Assembly: GCA_050945135.1 (NCBI GenBank)
Contig: JBMNSJ010000003.1
Location: forward strand, 1 to 64,000
Direction: 5' to 3'
DNA: 64,000 nt
Source: WRIS01 sp050945135
GTDB lineage: Bacteria > Actinomycetota > Coriobacteriia > Coriobacteriales > Eggerthellaceae
The notes under the pieces were generated by a model, which was not told the DNA's origin, ran no database searches, and saw only the letters and a list, made by a program, of their open reading frames with translations. Of this stretch, positions 36,471-45,012 are shown piece by piece (position 1 is the stretch's first letter; each line of letters starts with the position of its first letter). The translations under genes and the position numbers were made by a program.

Positions 36471-37772
36471 TTATATCGAAGCCTGAATTCGCGCTGCTGC
36501 AGTGCTTACTTCTTTTTTGATACGCTCAAGATCAAGCGTTGGCCATGCGCCATCGCGATAAACCACCTTGCCATCCACCATGGTGAGACAAATATCGCTT
36601 CCGTGTCCTGCATACACAAGATTGGAAAGCTGATTGAATGCCGGAGTCCACGAAGGACCGCTTGTATCAATAACGATAAGATCAGCCTTCATGCCAGTCT
36701 TTATCATGCCGCAGTCATCTCTTCCCTGCGATAAGGCTCCCGTACGCGTCGCTGCCATCAAAACCTGCTCAGGAGAAAGTACGGTTGGATCAAGCGCTTT
36801 TCCTTTATAGATAAGGCTCATTAGGTACATGTCCTGCATAAAGTCATGATTATTATTCGATGCCGGACCGTCGGTCCCTAAGGCTACCGAAACACCACGC
36901 TCAAGCATCTGGGGGATCGGCGCGAAGCCACTTGCAAGTTTCATATTAGATGCCGGATTGCAGGCAACGAATGCACCTTTTTGTGCAAGTATTTCGATAT
37001 CCTCTTCTTCGACCCACACACAATGAGCTGCCGTAACAGGATTTTCAAACACACCCAAACTGTCGAAGTACTGCACGGGAGTTAATCCGCCGTGGCGCTG
37101 CTTGCACTCTTCGTGCTCAAGCTTTGTTTCAGAAACATGCACATGAAGGTGCAGTCCTTTTTCCTTCGAAACTTGAGCAATATCTGCTACAGCTTTGGGG
37201 TGAGAAGTATATTCTGCGTGAACACAGTAGTCGATGCGAATACGTCCCTCGGCACTCTGATGATAGGTATCAACCAACTGCTCATTAAATGCACTGGCGG
37301 GATGCTCGCTATAGGGCTTGTCTTCTGACGTGGTGAAATTATCAGCAATATTTGCCTTCATCCCACTATCGATCACCGCGCGGATACGATCTTCGCTAAA
37401 CATATACATGTCCGAAAAGCTCACCACGCCATAGCGCGCCATTTCTGCACAGGCAAGAAGCGTTGCCCAGTACGCATCTTGCCCAGTAATTTTATCTTCA
37501 AAAGGAAATACCCTATCAAAGAGCCATTTTTGCAGAGGGAGCCCTTCGGTATATCCTCGTAAAAGTGTCATGGGCGCATGCGCATGAGCATTATAGAAGG
37601 CTACCATAAGCATTTTATCGCGACCGTCATAGACTTCGCCATAGCTTTCTGCCTCCTGCGGCAGAGGAGGCGTATCAGAAATATAGCAAATGTGCTTGTC
37701 GATAATTCCTACCCACTGATGCTCGCGATAGACAAAATTTTCGTCAAGCACAGCGATATCAGAAAACAGCAT
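36471..37772 (-). CDS. Amidohydrolase, S-adenosylhomocysteine/methylthioadenosine deaminase type
   Basis: A 433-residue cytoplasmic metal-dependent deaminase of the TrzN/AtzA/MtaD group. The metal motif FYNAHAHAPMTLLRGY is followed by LPLQKWLFDRVFPFE, typical of SAH/MTA deaminases. Later metal sites are HVHVSE, AAHCVWV and LGTDGPASNNN. The likely reaction is deamination of SAH or MTA to the inosine derivative in methyl-cycle recycling; other purine or pterin substrates are possible. ATG 37772 has AAGGAG upstream. Confidence 0.85.
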   Translation of the reverse strand: MLFSDIAVLDENFVYREHQWVGIIDKHICYISDTPPLPQEAESYGEVYDGRDKMLMVAFYNAHAHAPMTLLRGYTEGLPLQKWLFDRVFPFEDKITGQDAYWATLLACAEMARYGVVSFSDMYMFSEDRIRAVIDSGMKANIADNFTTSEDKPYSEHPASAFNEQLVDTYHQSAEGRIRIDYCVHAEYTSHPKAVADIAQVSKEKGLHLHVHVSETKLEHEECKQRHGGLTPVQYFDSLGVFENPVTAAHCVWVEEEDIEILAQKGAFVACNPASNMKLASGFAPIPQMLERGVSVALGTDGPASNNNHDFMQDMYLMSLIYKGKALDPTVLSPEQVLMAATRTGALSQGRDDCGMIKTGMKADLIVIDTSGPSWTPAFNQLSNLVYAGHGSDICLTMVDGKVVYRDGAWPTLDLERIKKEVSTAAARIQASI

Positions 37773-37938
37773 GGCACTCCTTTTTCGCAATAATACATCG
37801 TGTCTTCGAGCATTCACGATACCACAATAAGACCGCGCAAAACGCTTCCTATCTTGGTCACATCTACTTAACCGCTTCTCTTTCTCTTCATGCCGATATG
37901 CTATGATTTCGCCACATTAGAGAAGAAGGAAGAACACC

Positions 37939-38772
37939 ATGCCAGATTGCGATAACAACTGTGGAGGATGCGGTGTTGCGAACTGCGGCGACCGTGTACA
38001 AAACCAAAACGTCGTACTAAAGCCCAACGCTTATTCGTCGATATCTCACGTCATTGGCGTTGTGTCGGGTAAAGGCGGTGTTGGAAAATCACTCGTATGC
38101 TCGATGCTTGCCAATGAAATGCAGCGTCGAGGTTTTCGTGTTGGCATTTTAGATGCCGACATTACCGGTCCTTCTATTCCCAAAGCCTATGGAATAAAAG
38201 GTGATTTGACGGCAGACGAAAATGGCGTCAACCCACGCGAAACGCACAACGGAATCAAGGTCATTTCGACAAACCTCATGTTGCCCAAAGAAGACGCGCC
38301 TGTTGCATGGCGAGGTCCGGTGGTATCAGGTGTGATTCGTCAGTTTTTCAACGAGGTTAACTGGGGTGAAATTGACTACCTGTTTGTTGATATGCCGCCT
38401 GGAACCTCTGATGTTGCGTTAACGGTATTTCAGTCGCTTCCCCTCGAAGGAATTGTTGTGGTATCCACCCCACAAGATCTCGTTTCGATGATTGTCGGCA
38501 AAGCCGTCAATTTAGCGCAAGATATGGACGTTGAAGTGCTTGGACTCGTTGAAAACATGGCATATTTCGTATGCGATAGCTGCGATAAAAAGCACTATCT
38601 CTTTGGCGACCCTCAGGCTGAAGATGTCGCAGAACGCTATGGTATCGCTGCCCACGCAAGTATCGGGCTCGACCCAAAGCTGGCACAAAAAGTTGATGCA
38701 GGGAAAATCTACGAATACGAAACCGATGCCGCCCTTGAGCCAATCATCAAGCGTATCGAAGAGCTGAAGTAA
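37939..38772 (+). CDS. Mrp/NBP35-family Fe-S carrier ATPase
   Basis: A 277-residue P-loop ATPase with the deviant Walker A GKGGVGKS (44-51). The N-terminus is Cys-rich (CDNNCGGCGVANC), as in Nbp35-like proteins, and a CDSC motif sits near residue 211 where Mrp proteins bind a bridging Fe-S cluster. It probably carries [4Fe-4S] clusters to target enzymes, of which this window has several. Confidence 0.9.
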   Translation: MPDCDNNCGGCGVANCGDRVQNQNVVLKPNAYSSISHVIGVVSGKGGVGKSLVCSMLANEMQRRGFRVGILDADITGPSIPKAYGIKGDLTADENGVNPRETHNGIKVISTNLMLPKEDAPVAWRGPVVSGVIRQFFNEVNWGEIDYLFVDMPPGTSDVALTVFQSLPLEGIVVVSTPQDLVSMIVGKAVNLAQDMDVEVLGLVENMAYFVCDSCDKKHYLFGDPQAEDVAERYGIAAHASIGLDPKLAQKVDAGKIYEYETDAALEPIIKRIEELK

Positions 38773-38789
38773 GTAAAACCTACACGGAC

Positions 38790-39275
38790 TTACGGACGAG
38801 GATCAAAGTACCCCGTTTGCTTGCGAACCTGCCATGCACACGTTGCAAGCGCAATAATAAATAGACCGCTTACAATGCTCGTAGGGTCAATAATACCTAT
38901 CGAAATATTGCTCGCAAGTGCCCATGCAGTGAGAACCGCATCGATTAAAGCAATCCAGAAAAACAGGGTGACCTTCTTCGGATTTTCGGCACCTCGAATA
39001 CCCAAGAATGCAATGACGACATTCAGGAAAGCTCCTACCAACGACGACACACTTAATAAAGTAAAAGCCTCTTGAATGCCAAGATCAAGAATTTTTTCAT
39101 CTCCAAAAACAGATTGGAGATCAATGAACTGCGGAGCAAGCATAAAAAAGAGACCAGCAATGAGCCCTAAAACCGCCCAGACGATCATGACAATACATAA
39201 GCGACGCAACCATATTTGCCATGCTGTCATTGCATTGCCATCAGTACCTATGCGTACCGACTTCTCCTTCGCCAT
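38790..39275 (-). CDS. Four-helix membrane protein, unknown function
   Basis: A 161-residue hydrophobic protein with four membrane segments and a basic N-terminus. I do not recognise a family. It is convergent with the Mrp gene. About 285 bases separate it from the ferredoxin gene; that gap holds a dyad at 39515-39542. Confidence 0.65.
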   Translation of the reverse strand: MAKEKSVRIGTDGNAMTAWQIWLRRLCIVMIVWAVLGLIAGLFFMLAPQFIDLQSVFGDEKILDLGIQEAFTLLSVSSLVGAFLNVVIAFLGIRGAENPKKVTLFFWIALIDAVLTAWALASNISIGIIDPTSIVSGLFIIALATCAWQVRKQTGYFDPRP

Positions 39276-39514
39276 GCCGCCCTTCCTCCGCTATTTCTTT
39301 TAATTTGATGAGAACTTATTCAAAAAACTTGTCCCATTATACGTGAGCATACAAAGAGGGTTCCTATAGTTGGACAACCGTAATCTTTGAACGAAGTGCC
39401 TTTTATAGCATTTACTCCGCGCGAAATAGTCTATAGGTCATCCAGCAAAAAGCATCTCCGTATGAAACAGTTTCGTCGTGCTGTCTCATAAATATTGCCG
39501 CAAGCCCCTTGAGA

Positions 39515-39542
39515 GAATACATTTATCTCAATGATTGTATTC
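39515..39542 (+). promoter_or_regulatory. Dyad operator candidate before the ferredoxin-hypA genes
   Basis: GAATACA-N14-TGTATTC, perfect 7-base half-sites, 18 bases upstream of the ferredoxin ATG at 39561. A -35-like TTGAGA overlaps it. Good symmetry and position suggest a repressor site, possibly for the TetR-type regulator encoded at 41131. Confidence 0.5.
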
Positions 39543-39560
39543 ATTGAAAAAGGGGGTATT

Positions 39561-40697
39561 ATGACACACCGCTCAAATGTAACTATGACTGATGAGGAAA
39601 TCTACCAGAAGCTTCGTGAATATATTCACGGCTTGAGCTTTGGCTACGTTACCACCGATGAAAATCTCCTTGAAGCAGGCGCCGACCTGATCATGCTCAA
39701 AGAGTTCATCACTCCCCAAGAAGCACTCTATATACTCGACATGCCCGAAGACGACTTTTTTACTGTGGAATGGTTCGCGGAGAAACAAGAGATGTCGCTT
39801 GAAGAAGCGGATGAAACGTTGCGCAACATGGCTTTACGCGCCAATGTTTACCGCGAAAAACGAGCAGACGGAAATATTTGGTATCACAACGTACCTGCTG
39901 CACATGGAATATATGAGTTCCACGCGGGTCCAGACATGAATGCAAACTGGCTGGGCAACGGTTTATTCCCGGTATTGCAGACTGGTACGCTTCAGATCGT
40001 CTATGATGCCGGCATTCCTTTCTACCGTTGCGTGCCCCTTGGAAGCGAGGTAGTAATAGAAGGCGAGCTCCTGCCCGAAGATGACATTTTCGCAAAACTA
40101 AAAACTCATCGCCGCTTCAGCATTGCTCCGTGTGCTTGCCTGAACGCTACACGCGATGTTCTTGGTGTGCACAATTGCGACCATCCCACGGGGGTGTGTA
40201 TACAAACCGACGAAATGGCTGATTACTACATTGACGATTTAGGGCTCGGGCGCGAAGCTACGCTTGAAGAAACTGAGAAAATCTTGAGAGACTGCATTGC
40301 GAACGATCTTGCGGTCCAAACAACCTTCGCTAAGAAAAATGAGATTATCTGCAGTTGCTCTGTATGTCATTGCGGTATCTTACCTGCACTTGCCAATTGG
40401 CCTGGAGATGCAGCTCAATATGTGACAAATTATGAAGTCTTGTTTAATCGATTAGCTTGCACGAAATGCGAAACCTGTGTCACCTCATGCCCCATGCACT
40501 GCATTACGCTTGATAGTGATGGCTACCCCGAGATCACTGGTCAATGTATTGGCTGCGGGCAATGCGTACGAAACTGCGAAAGCGATGCACGTGTACTCAC
40601 GGTAAAAAGTTTCGAGAGCATGCACCCTCTTCCCGAAAGAATCTGGGACACCTATCCCATTATGGAGCAAATGCGTCGTGAAAAAGGCGCCCTGTAA
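39561..40697 (+). CDS. Uncharacterised 4Fe-4S protein (CxC...HNC / CSCSVCHC type)
   Basis: A 378-residue cytoplasmic protein. An N-terminal region of about 190 residues precedes a Cys-rich domain (CACLNATRD, HNCDHPTGVC, ICSCSVCHCG), then two ferredoxin motifs (CTKCETCVTSCP and CIGCGQCVRNC) for two [4Fe-4S] clusters. The same order occurs in the protein at 42620-43693. It resembles a recurrent anaerobe family without assigned function and could bring electrons to a partner enzyme. ATG 39561 follows AAAGGGGG. hypA lies 70 bases downstream. Confidence 0.75.
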   Translation: MTHRSNVTMTDEEIYQKLREYIHGLSFGYVTTDENLLEAGADLIMLKEFITPQEALYILDMPEDDFFTVEWFAEKQEMSLEEADETLRNMALRANVYREKRADGNIWYHNVPAAHGIYEFHAGPDMNANWLGNGLFPVLQTGTLQIVYDAGIPFYRCVPLGSEVVIEGELLPEDDIFAKLKTHRRFSIAPCACLNATRDVLGVHNCDHPTGVCIQTDEMADYYIDDLGLGREATLEETEKILRDCIANDLAVQTTFAKKNEIICSCSVCHCGILPALANWPGDAAQYVTNYEVLFNRLACTKCETCVTSCPMHCITLDSDGYPEITGQCIGCGQCVRNCESDARVLTVKSFESMHPLPERIWDTYPIMEQMRREKGAL

Positions 40698-40712
40698 CCA
40701 CCACCCTGCCCC

Positions 40713-40745
40713 AAGGGAGATCTACTCACCACCTAGATCTCCCTT
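40713..40745 (+). promoter_or_regulatory. Stem-loop between ferredoxin and hypA genes
   Basis: AAGGGAGATCT (40713-40723) pairs perfectly with AGATCTCCCTT (40735-40745), just upstream of the hypA ribosome binding site. No U-run follows. It may stabilise the upstream message or adjust hypA translation. Confidence 0.5.
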
Positions 40746-40767
40746 ACCCTTCCCGAAAGGTAAGTCC

Positions 40768-41118
40768 ATGCACGAGATGGCCCTGGTCACAAATATCGTT
40801 GATGCTGTTGTTAAGCATGCAGACGAGAATAACGTGAAAAAGGTTGTATCTATCACACTCGTGATTGGCGAGTTACATGATGTAGTTGATAGTTTGATGG
40901 AAAGTTGCTTTCGCTATCTTGCACGCGGAACGGTAGCAGAGGGTGCGCGGGTCGAGGTAAAGAAAGAACCCGTACGCCTTCAGTGCAAAGAATGCATGCT
41001 TGTCTACCCTGCTGACCTCAAAGATGCTGCCACTGTTCTCTGCCCCGACTGCGGAGCCAAAAACTATAGTATCTACGCGGGCAACGAGTTTCTTATAAAA
41101 AGCATCGAGGTCGCCTAA
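40768..41118 (+). CDS. hypA: Nickel-insertion protein HypA
   Basis: A 116-residue HypA/HybF protein. It begins MHE, whose His2 is the nickel ligand, and has two CxxC zinc motifs (C73/C76 and C92/C95). HypA passes nickel with HypB to NiFe hydrogenase or other nickel enzymes. The ATG at 40768 was chosen for the MHE start, with GAAAGGTAAG upstream; longer in-frame reading would destroy the nickel site. It is convergent with the tetR gene, 12 bases apart. Confidence 0.93.
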   Translation: MHEMALVTNIVDAVVKHADENNVKKVVSITLVIGELHDVVDSLMESCFRYLARGTVAEGARVEVKKEPVRLQCKECMLVYPADLKDAATVLCPDCGAKNYSIYAGNEFLIKSIEVA

Positions 41119-41130
41119 ACGTAATTTGGC

Positions 41131-41832
41131 TTAGTATTCGTAAAGAATCCTATGCGCCAGCCATGCATGTGAAGAGCTAAAATGCTCAAGATGCATGCGC
41201 TCAAAACTTCTTCCTTCTTTAGATGAGCGCTCTGCCTCGTCAACGCGGTCCCACAAGGCACCCTCAAGTAATGCATCTGCAACCTGCGTCATGTGACCAA
41301 GACCCATTTTGGTCTCTCCCTGAGCCCACAGTTTTAGCAAGCCAACCTTCGCGCTTGTGATGTAATGCGCCAAGATGTCATACTCCTCTTCTTCAAGCAC
41401 ATACACACGCTTTGCCTGAGCCCTAAATACGGGTCGGATGCAATCAGAGAGACGCTCAAGATAGTTGTTGTCACTGTGTCTACACAACAAGCGGATTAGC
41501 TTTTCACGCCGTTCAAAGGCTCCAAGGAAACCATCCGTAATATCCACCATTCCCACCGTATTCGCGTTTTCAAGAAGGTACTGCATCTCCGCATAGGGCG
41601 TTGCTTGCGCTTCAATCAAATCAAGTATGTCGTAGACCGATTCAAAATATCGATACAAAGTGGCGCGTGAGTAGCCTGCCTTGGCTGACAAAGAGGAACC
41701 CGACACGCCTCGCATGCCATTTTTTTCATAAAGCTTTTTGAAAGCTTCGATAAAACATCGTCTTACATCATCGTCTAGGTTCGAGCGGTCAAGATTATCA
41801 TTCGTATAGCTATCAAAGTTTAGGTCGTTCAT
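41131..41832 (-). CDS. TetR-family transcriptional regulator
   Basis: A 233-residue protein with an N-terminal helix-turn-helix (GVSGSSLSAKAGYSRATLYRYF) and a variable ligand-binding half. ATG 41832 has GAGGTAGC upstream; a GTG at 41874 overlapping the hypB stop is an alternative. It is the last gene of the minus-strand series and lies between hypB and hypA, making it a candidate regulator of both. Confidence 0.87.
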   Translation of the reverse strand: MNDLNFDSYTNDNLDRSNLDDDVRRCFIEAFKKLYEKNGMRGVSGSSLSAKAGYSRATLYRYFESVYDILDLIEAQATPYAEMQYLLENANTVGMVDITDGFLGAFERREKLIRLLCRHSDNNYLERLSDCIRPVFRAQAKRVYVLEEEEYDILAHYITSAKVGLLKLWAQGETKMGLGHMTQVADALLEGALWDRVDEAERSSKEGRSFERMHLEHFSSSHAWLAHRILYEY

Positions 41833-41870
41833 TGCTACCTCACTCTCGGTAGGCGAATTGCAAAATTGCG

Positions 41871-42569
41871 TCACGTTTTGGTGTTTGGATTAATTGCGGC
41901 ATCACGAGAAGCATGCATCCATTCCGCAAGCTCATCTATACCCTCTCCGGTTCTTGCCGACACCACGAAAATTTCCAAATTTGGGTTGAGGAGGCGTGCT
42001 GCCTCCTCCAATGCCACCAGATCAAAATCAGGATTGAGCGCTAAATAGTCAGATTTTGTCACAATAAGGGCATCTACCACAGCAAACATAGGCGGATATT
42101 TGTATACCTTATCGAAGCCCTCAGGTACTGAAAGCAGCATAATTCTTGTATGGCATCCGGTATCAAACTCAGCTGGACAAACAAGATTGCCGATGTTTTC
42201 TAAAAACACGCAGTCGAATCTTTTTTCGCCAAAAGCTTTGAAGGCTTTCTCAACCATGCCCATTTCAACATGACAAACATTTTTGGTGTTCAGCTCAACT
42301 GAAGCTATTCCTGCTTCCTTGATTTTTTGCGCGTCAACATCTGACGCGAGATCTGCCTCGATAACGCCAATATCGATAGCGCTTTTCTTTCTGAGTGATT
42401 CAATTAATGCGAGGAGCAGTGTCGTTTTGCCAGCGCCTGGTGATCCCATAACGTCTACCATGTAGGTTTTCTCGGCTTCCCGTGCAACACGAAACGCTTC
42501 GGCGACACGATTATTGTCTGCCAGAATCTCTTGCTTTATCTCTATTGTCCGAGTTTCACTTTTATTCAT
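41871..42569 (-). CDS. hypB: Nickel-insertion GTPase HypB
   Basis: A 232-residue SIMIBI GTPase. The P-loop is GSPGAGKT (42-49), the metal/switch motif is ENIGNLVCPAEFD, and the base-recognition motif is TKSDY. It lacks the His-rich N-terminal nickel store seen in some HypB proteins. HypB uses GTP hydrolysis to deliver nickel from HypA to the target. It lies 51 bases after the ferredoxin gene and just before tetR. Confidence 0.94.
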   Translation of the reverse strand: MNKSETRTIEIKQEILADNNRVAEAFRVAREAEKTYMVDVMGSPGAGKTTLLLALIESLRKKSAIDIGVIEADLASDVDAQKIKEAGIASVELNTKNVCHVEMGMVEKAFKAFGEKRFDCVFLENIGNLVCPAEFDTGCHTRIMLLSVPEGFDKVYKYPPMFAVVDALIVTKSDYLALNPDFDLVALEEAARLLNPNLEIFVVSARTGEGIDELAEWMHASRDAAINPNTKT

Positions 42570-42619
42570 ACGTATCCACCTACTTCTTTCGTGTTCCGCT
42601 AACTCAACAAGAAAGACCG

Positions 42620-43693
42620 CTATTCGCTCTTTCCTCCACCCGGATATCCATCAACAGCCAAATCAAGTCTTGTTTCCTTATAAAAGTATTCATGAACATT
42701 TTCACGCATAGGCATAGTCTGCTTAATCTTAATGGCGTTTGTGGGACATGCATTTTTGCAATACCCGCACCCAAAGCATGTTTCTTGATCGATTGTCATT
42801 TTCCCATCAGAACGCTTCCGAAGAGCTTTCTGAGGACAAACTGCTTCCAAACATTTACCGCATCCAATACATACATCATGATTGATTGTTGCCGTAAAGC
42901 CTGAGGGAGTAAATCTATCTCTAATGTCGTCAGTTGTATCCTTGCAGAGGTTAAGCGCCGTGCAACAACATGGGCAGCAAAAGCAAATTTCAACCATGTC
43001 TGACATTTGATCGTTGCGCAGACCCCATACAAGTTGCTCAACTTCAACCCACAGCACAACAGCCGCAAGTCCAAGCTTTGCTGCCTGGTCAACGCGCTCA
43101 AAGGCTTCCTCCTTGGTAACCTCTCTCGCAAGGCGGTGTTCGGTAACGGCACGTCCACCTTTACCTAAAAACAAGCAGGCCAAATCCGCGGGATAATGCT
43201 CGCACTTATTTGCCGTTCGACAAAGACACTTATTCATGGCGCCAATATAGTCTGTCTTCTCTATTGCCTGTTTCACCAGTTCAATAGGAAGGACAACGCT
43301 TCCCGTCTGTGGCGAAAGGTCGATATCAACATTCAGGTTATATACCGTGCCACCTGAATGACCCTTTTCGGAATTCGGCATCATTAAGACCCCACGTATA
43401 GCCTTTCCTCGAAGAGTAGAGGGGTTTTCGCTCCACCAAAGTTTCTTTTTCATCAGGTGAAAAACTTTTGCATATGCCCCAAAGTTCCAGGGACGAGCTG
43501 AAAATCTCGGCCAAAACCGATCCTTAACCCCTATGCCATGAGGACGGTTTTGATACACCGGTTTTGAGGGACGTTCTTTTCGTTCCAAGCGAGCCTGCTC
43601 GAGATAAAGTACGTTTCCCTTTTCATCGATATTCCCAGAAACCTCAGGCTCCAATTCAGTGATTACTTCTTTAAAGCCTTGCTCTTTCTTCAT
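42620..43693 (-). CDS. Uncharacterised 4Fe-4S protein, paralogue of the 39561 product
   Basis: A 357-residue protein with a Cys-rich middle (CLCRTANKCEHYP, CFCCPCCC) and two C-terminal ferredoxin motifs (CIGCGKCLEAVCP and CFGCGYCKNACP). Domain order matches the product at 39561, but similarity outside the Cys motifs is low. ATG 43693 has AGGAGGACAC upstream. Position between a flavoprotein and hypB suggests electron transfer in the same pathway. Confidence 0.78.
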   Translation of the reverse strand: MKKEQGFKEVITELEPEVSGNIDEKGNVLYLEQARLERKERPSKPVYQNRPHGIGVKDRFWPRFSARPWNFGAYAKVFHLMKKKLWWSENPSTLRGKAIRGVLMMPNSEKGHSGGTVYNLNVDIDLSPQTGSVVLPIELVKQAIEKTDYIGAMNKCLCRTANKCEHYPADLACLFLGKGGRAVTEHRLAREVTKEEAFERVDQAAKLGLAAVVLWVEVEQLVWGLRNDQMSDMVEICFCCPCCCTALNLCKDTTDDIRDRFTPSGFTATINHDVCIGCGKCLEAVCPQKALRKRSDGKMTIDQETCFGCGYCKNACPTNAIKIKQTMPMRENVHEYFYKETRLDLAVDGYPGGGKSE

Positions 43694-43776
43694 GTGTCCT
43701 CCTATCAGCGGAATAGCGGGGTCATACATCTTTTTGATAGATGGCCGAGATTTTCAGCACAAGTACAACTCTCTAA

Positions 43777-44997
43777 TTACGCAACTGTTTTCCCTAGAAT
43801 TTTGTTTGCCGCATAAATGCCGCTAATAGTAGCTGGCTCCATACCAAGACCGTTTACGTCGCCTGCCATAATGAGCCCAGGTGCCAGGTTCTGCGGCAAA
43901 GCTTCGTGTGCGGCCGTGTAGAGAGCATGCTCCCAATACTTCTTGCCAAGTACTTCCCACGAGTCAAAATACTCGTCGAACTTTCTGCTTTCTTCAAAGT
44001 CGACTTCAGTGAAAATCTCATAGTCGCCATCAAAGCGTTTTGCGATGTAGATAATAGGAATGGTGTCGTCGAACAGATGAACCTTGTGATCTGCGTAGTC
44101 AGCTTTAATCTTGCCGCGAACCAAGTGTCCTGTCAGTTCTGATGCTCGCCTAATGTCAAGCTCAGGCAATCCTGGCACAGGCTCAAGCAGTTGTTTTGTA
44201 ATGTGTGCGGGTGTTGCCATAACGAGGTTGTCGCAGGTAAACCGTCCGGCACTGCACTCAACTGCCCAGCCTTCATCACACTTTTCAACTTTGGTGATCG
44301 TGTCGATCTGCACGTTTCCTGATCCTTTTGATAAGCGTTCTTGCACGCCTTTCGAATCAAAGTCAAACCGGCGCAAACAAAACAGCAGTTTCAAAGGGGG
44401 GATTTGCATCGTTAGGGGTTGAACCGTATTAAGGTAATCGAGCGCCGTTAGATCTTTAATTCGCGTGCCGGTGCAAGCATGTGCGAACATACTAATAAGG
44501 TCATGGGCGATGGGACCAAAGCCCATACGCTCTATCATGTCGGTAGCACTTTCTTGATACAGCTGATTAATGAGGGCATCCTTTCTCAGTGCTTCGGTTA
44601 CCTCCATAACACAGCAGTTGTCCTTAAACTGTGTATAACGAGGAATAAACTCTTTGCGCATCCAGCTCATATAACGCAAAAGCGAAGGAGCGTCAGTAAT
44701 GGTTGTCCATGAAATAGGCTCATACTGCTTGCCGTTATCGTGATGGCACGCACCATCAGAGAGCTTTGGCAACACGTCAGGACCCTCAATAAGTAAGCCG
44801 CTTGCAAGTAAATGTTTGTAGGTTCCAAAATAAAAGACCGCACCATAATTCATGTGACGCTCTTCGTCGTTGCAGATGCGTCCACCGATGTTATCGCTGA
44901 TGAGTAAGTAGGGACGATTTTCTTTTTGCAGCTCGAGCGCACAATTCATACCCGCAGCGCCCGCGCCTGCAATAATAGTTTCATAATGAGTAGTCAT
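43777..44997 (-). CDS. FAD-dependent oxidoreductase, amine-oxidase/phytoene-desaturase-like
   Basis: A 406-residue flavoprotein. The dinucleotide-binding motif is IIAGAGAAGMNCALEL, and the C-terminal FAD motif is GLIMAGDVNGLGMEPATISGIYAA (split: GLIMAGDVNGLG, MEPATISGIYAA). Substrate unknown; the architecture fits oxidation of a hydrophobic or amine substrate. It follows the membrane/SRPBCC gene by 15 bases. ATG 44997; a GTG at 45006 is possible. Confidence 0.8.
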   Translation of the reverse strand: MTTHYETIIAGAGAAGMNCALELQKENRPYLLISDNIGGRICNDEERHMNYGAVFYFGTYKHLLASGLLIEGPDVLPKLSDGACHHDNGKQYEPISWTTITDAPSLLRYMSWMRKEFIPRYTQFKDNCCVMEVTEALRKDALINQLYQESATDMIERMGFGPIAHDLISMFAHACTGTRIKDLTALDYLNTVQPLTMQIPPLKLLFCLRRFDFDSKGVQERLSKGSGNVQIDTITKVEKCDEGWAVECSAGRFTCDNLVMATPAHITKQLLEPVPGLPELDIRRASELTGHLVRGKIKADYADHKVHLFDDTIPIIYIAKRFDGDYEIFTEVDFEESRKFDEYFDSWEVLGKKYWEHALYTAAHEALPQNLAPGLIMAGDVNGLGMEPATISGIYAANKILGKTVA

Positions 44998-45012
44998 AGA
45001 TATCACATCCTC

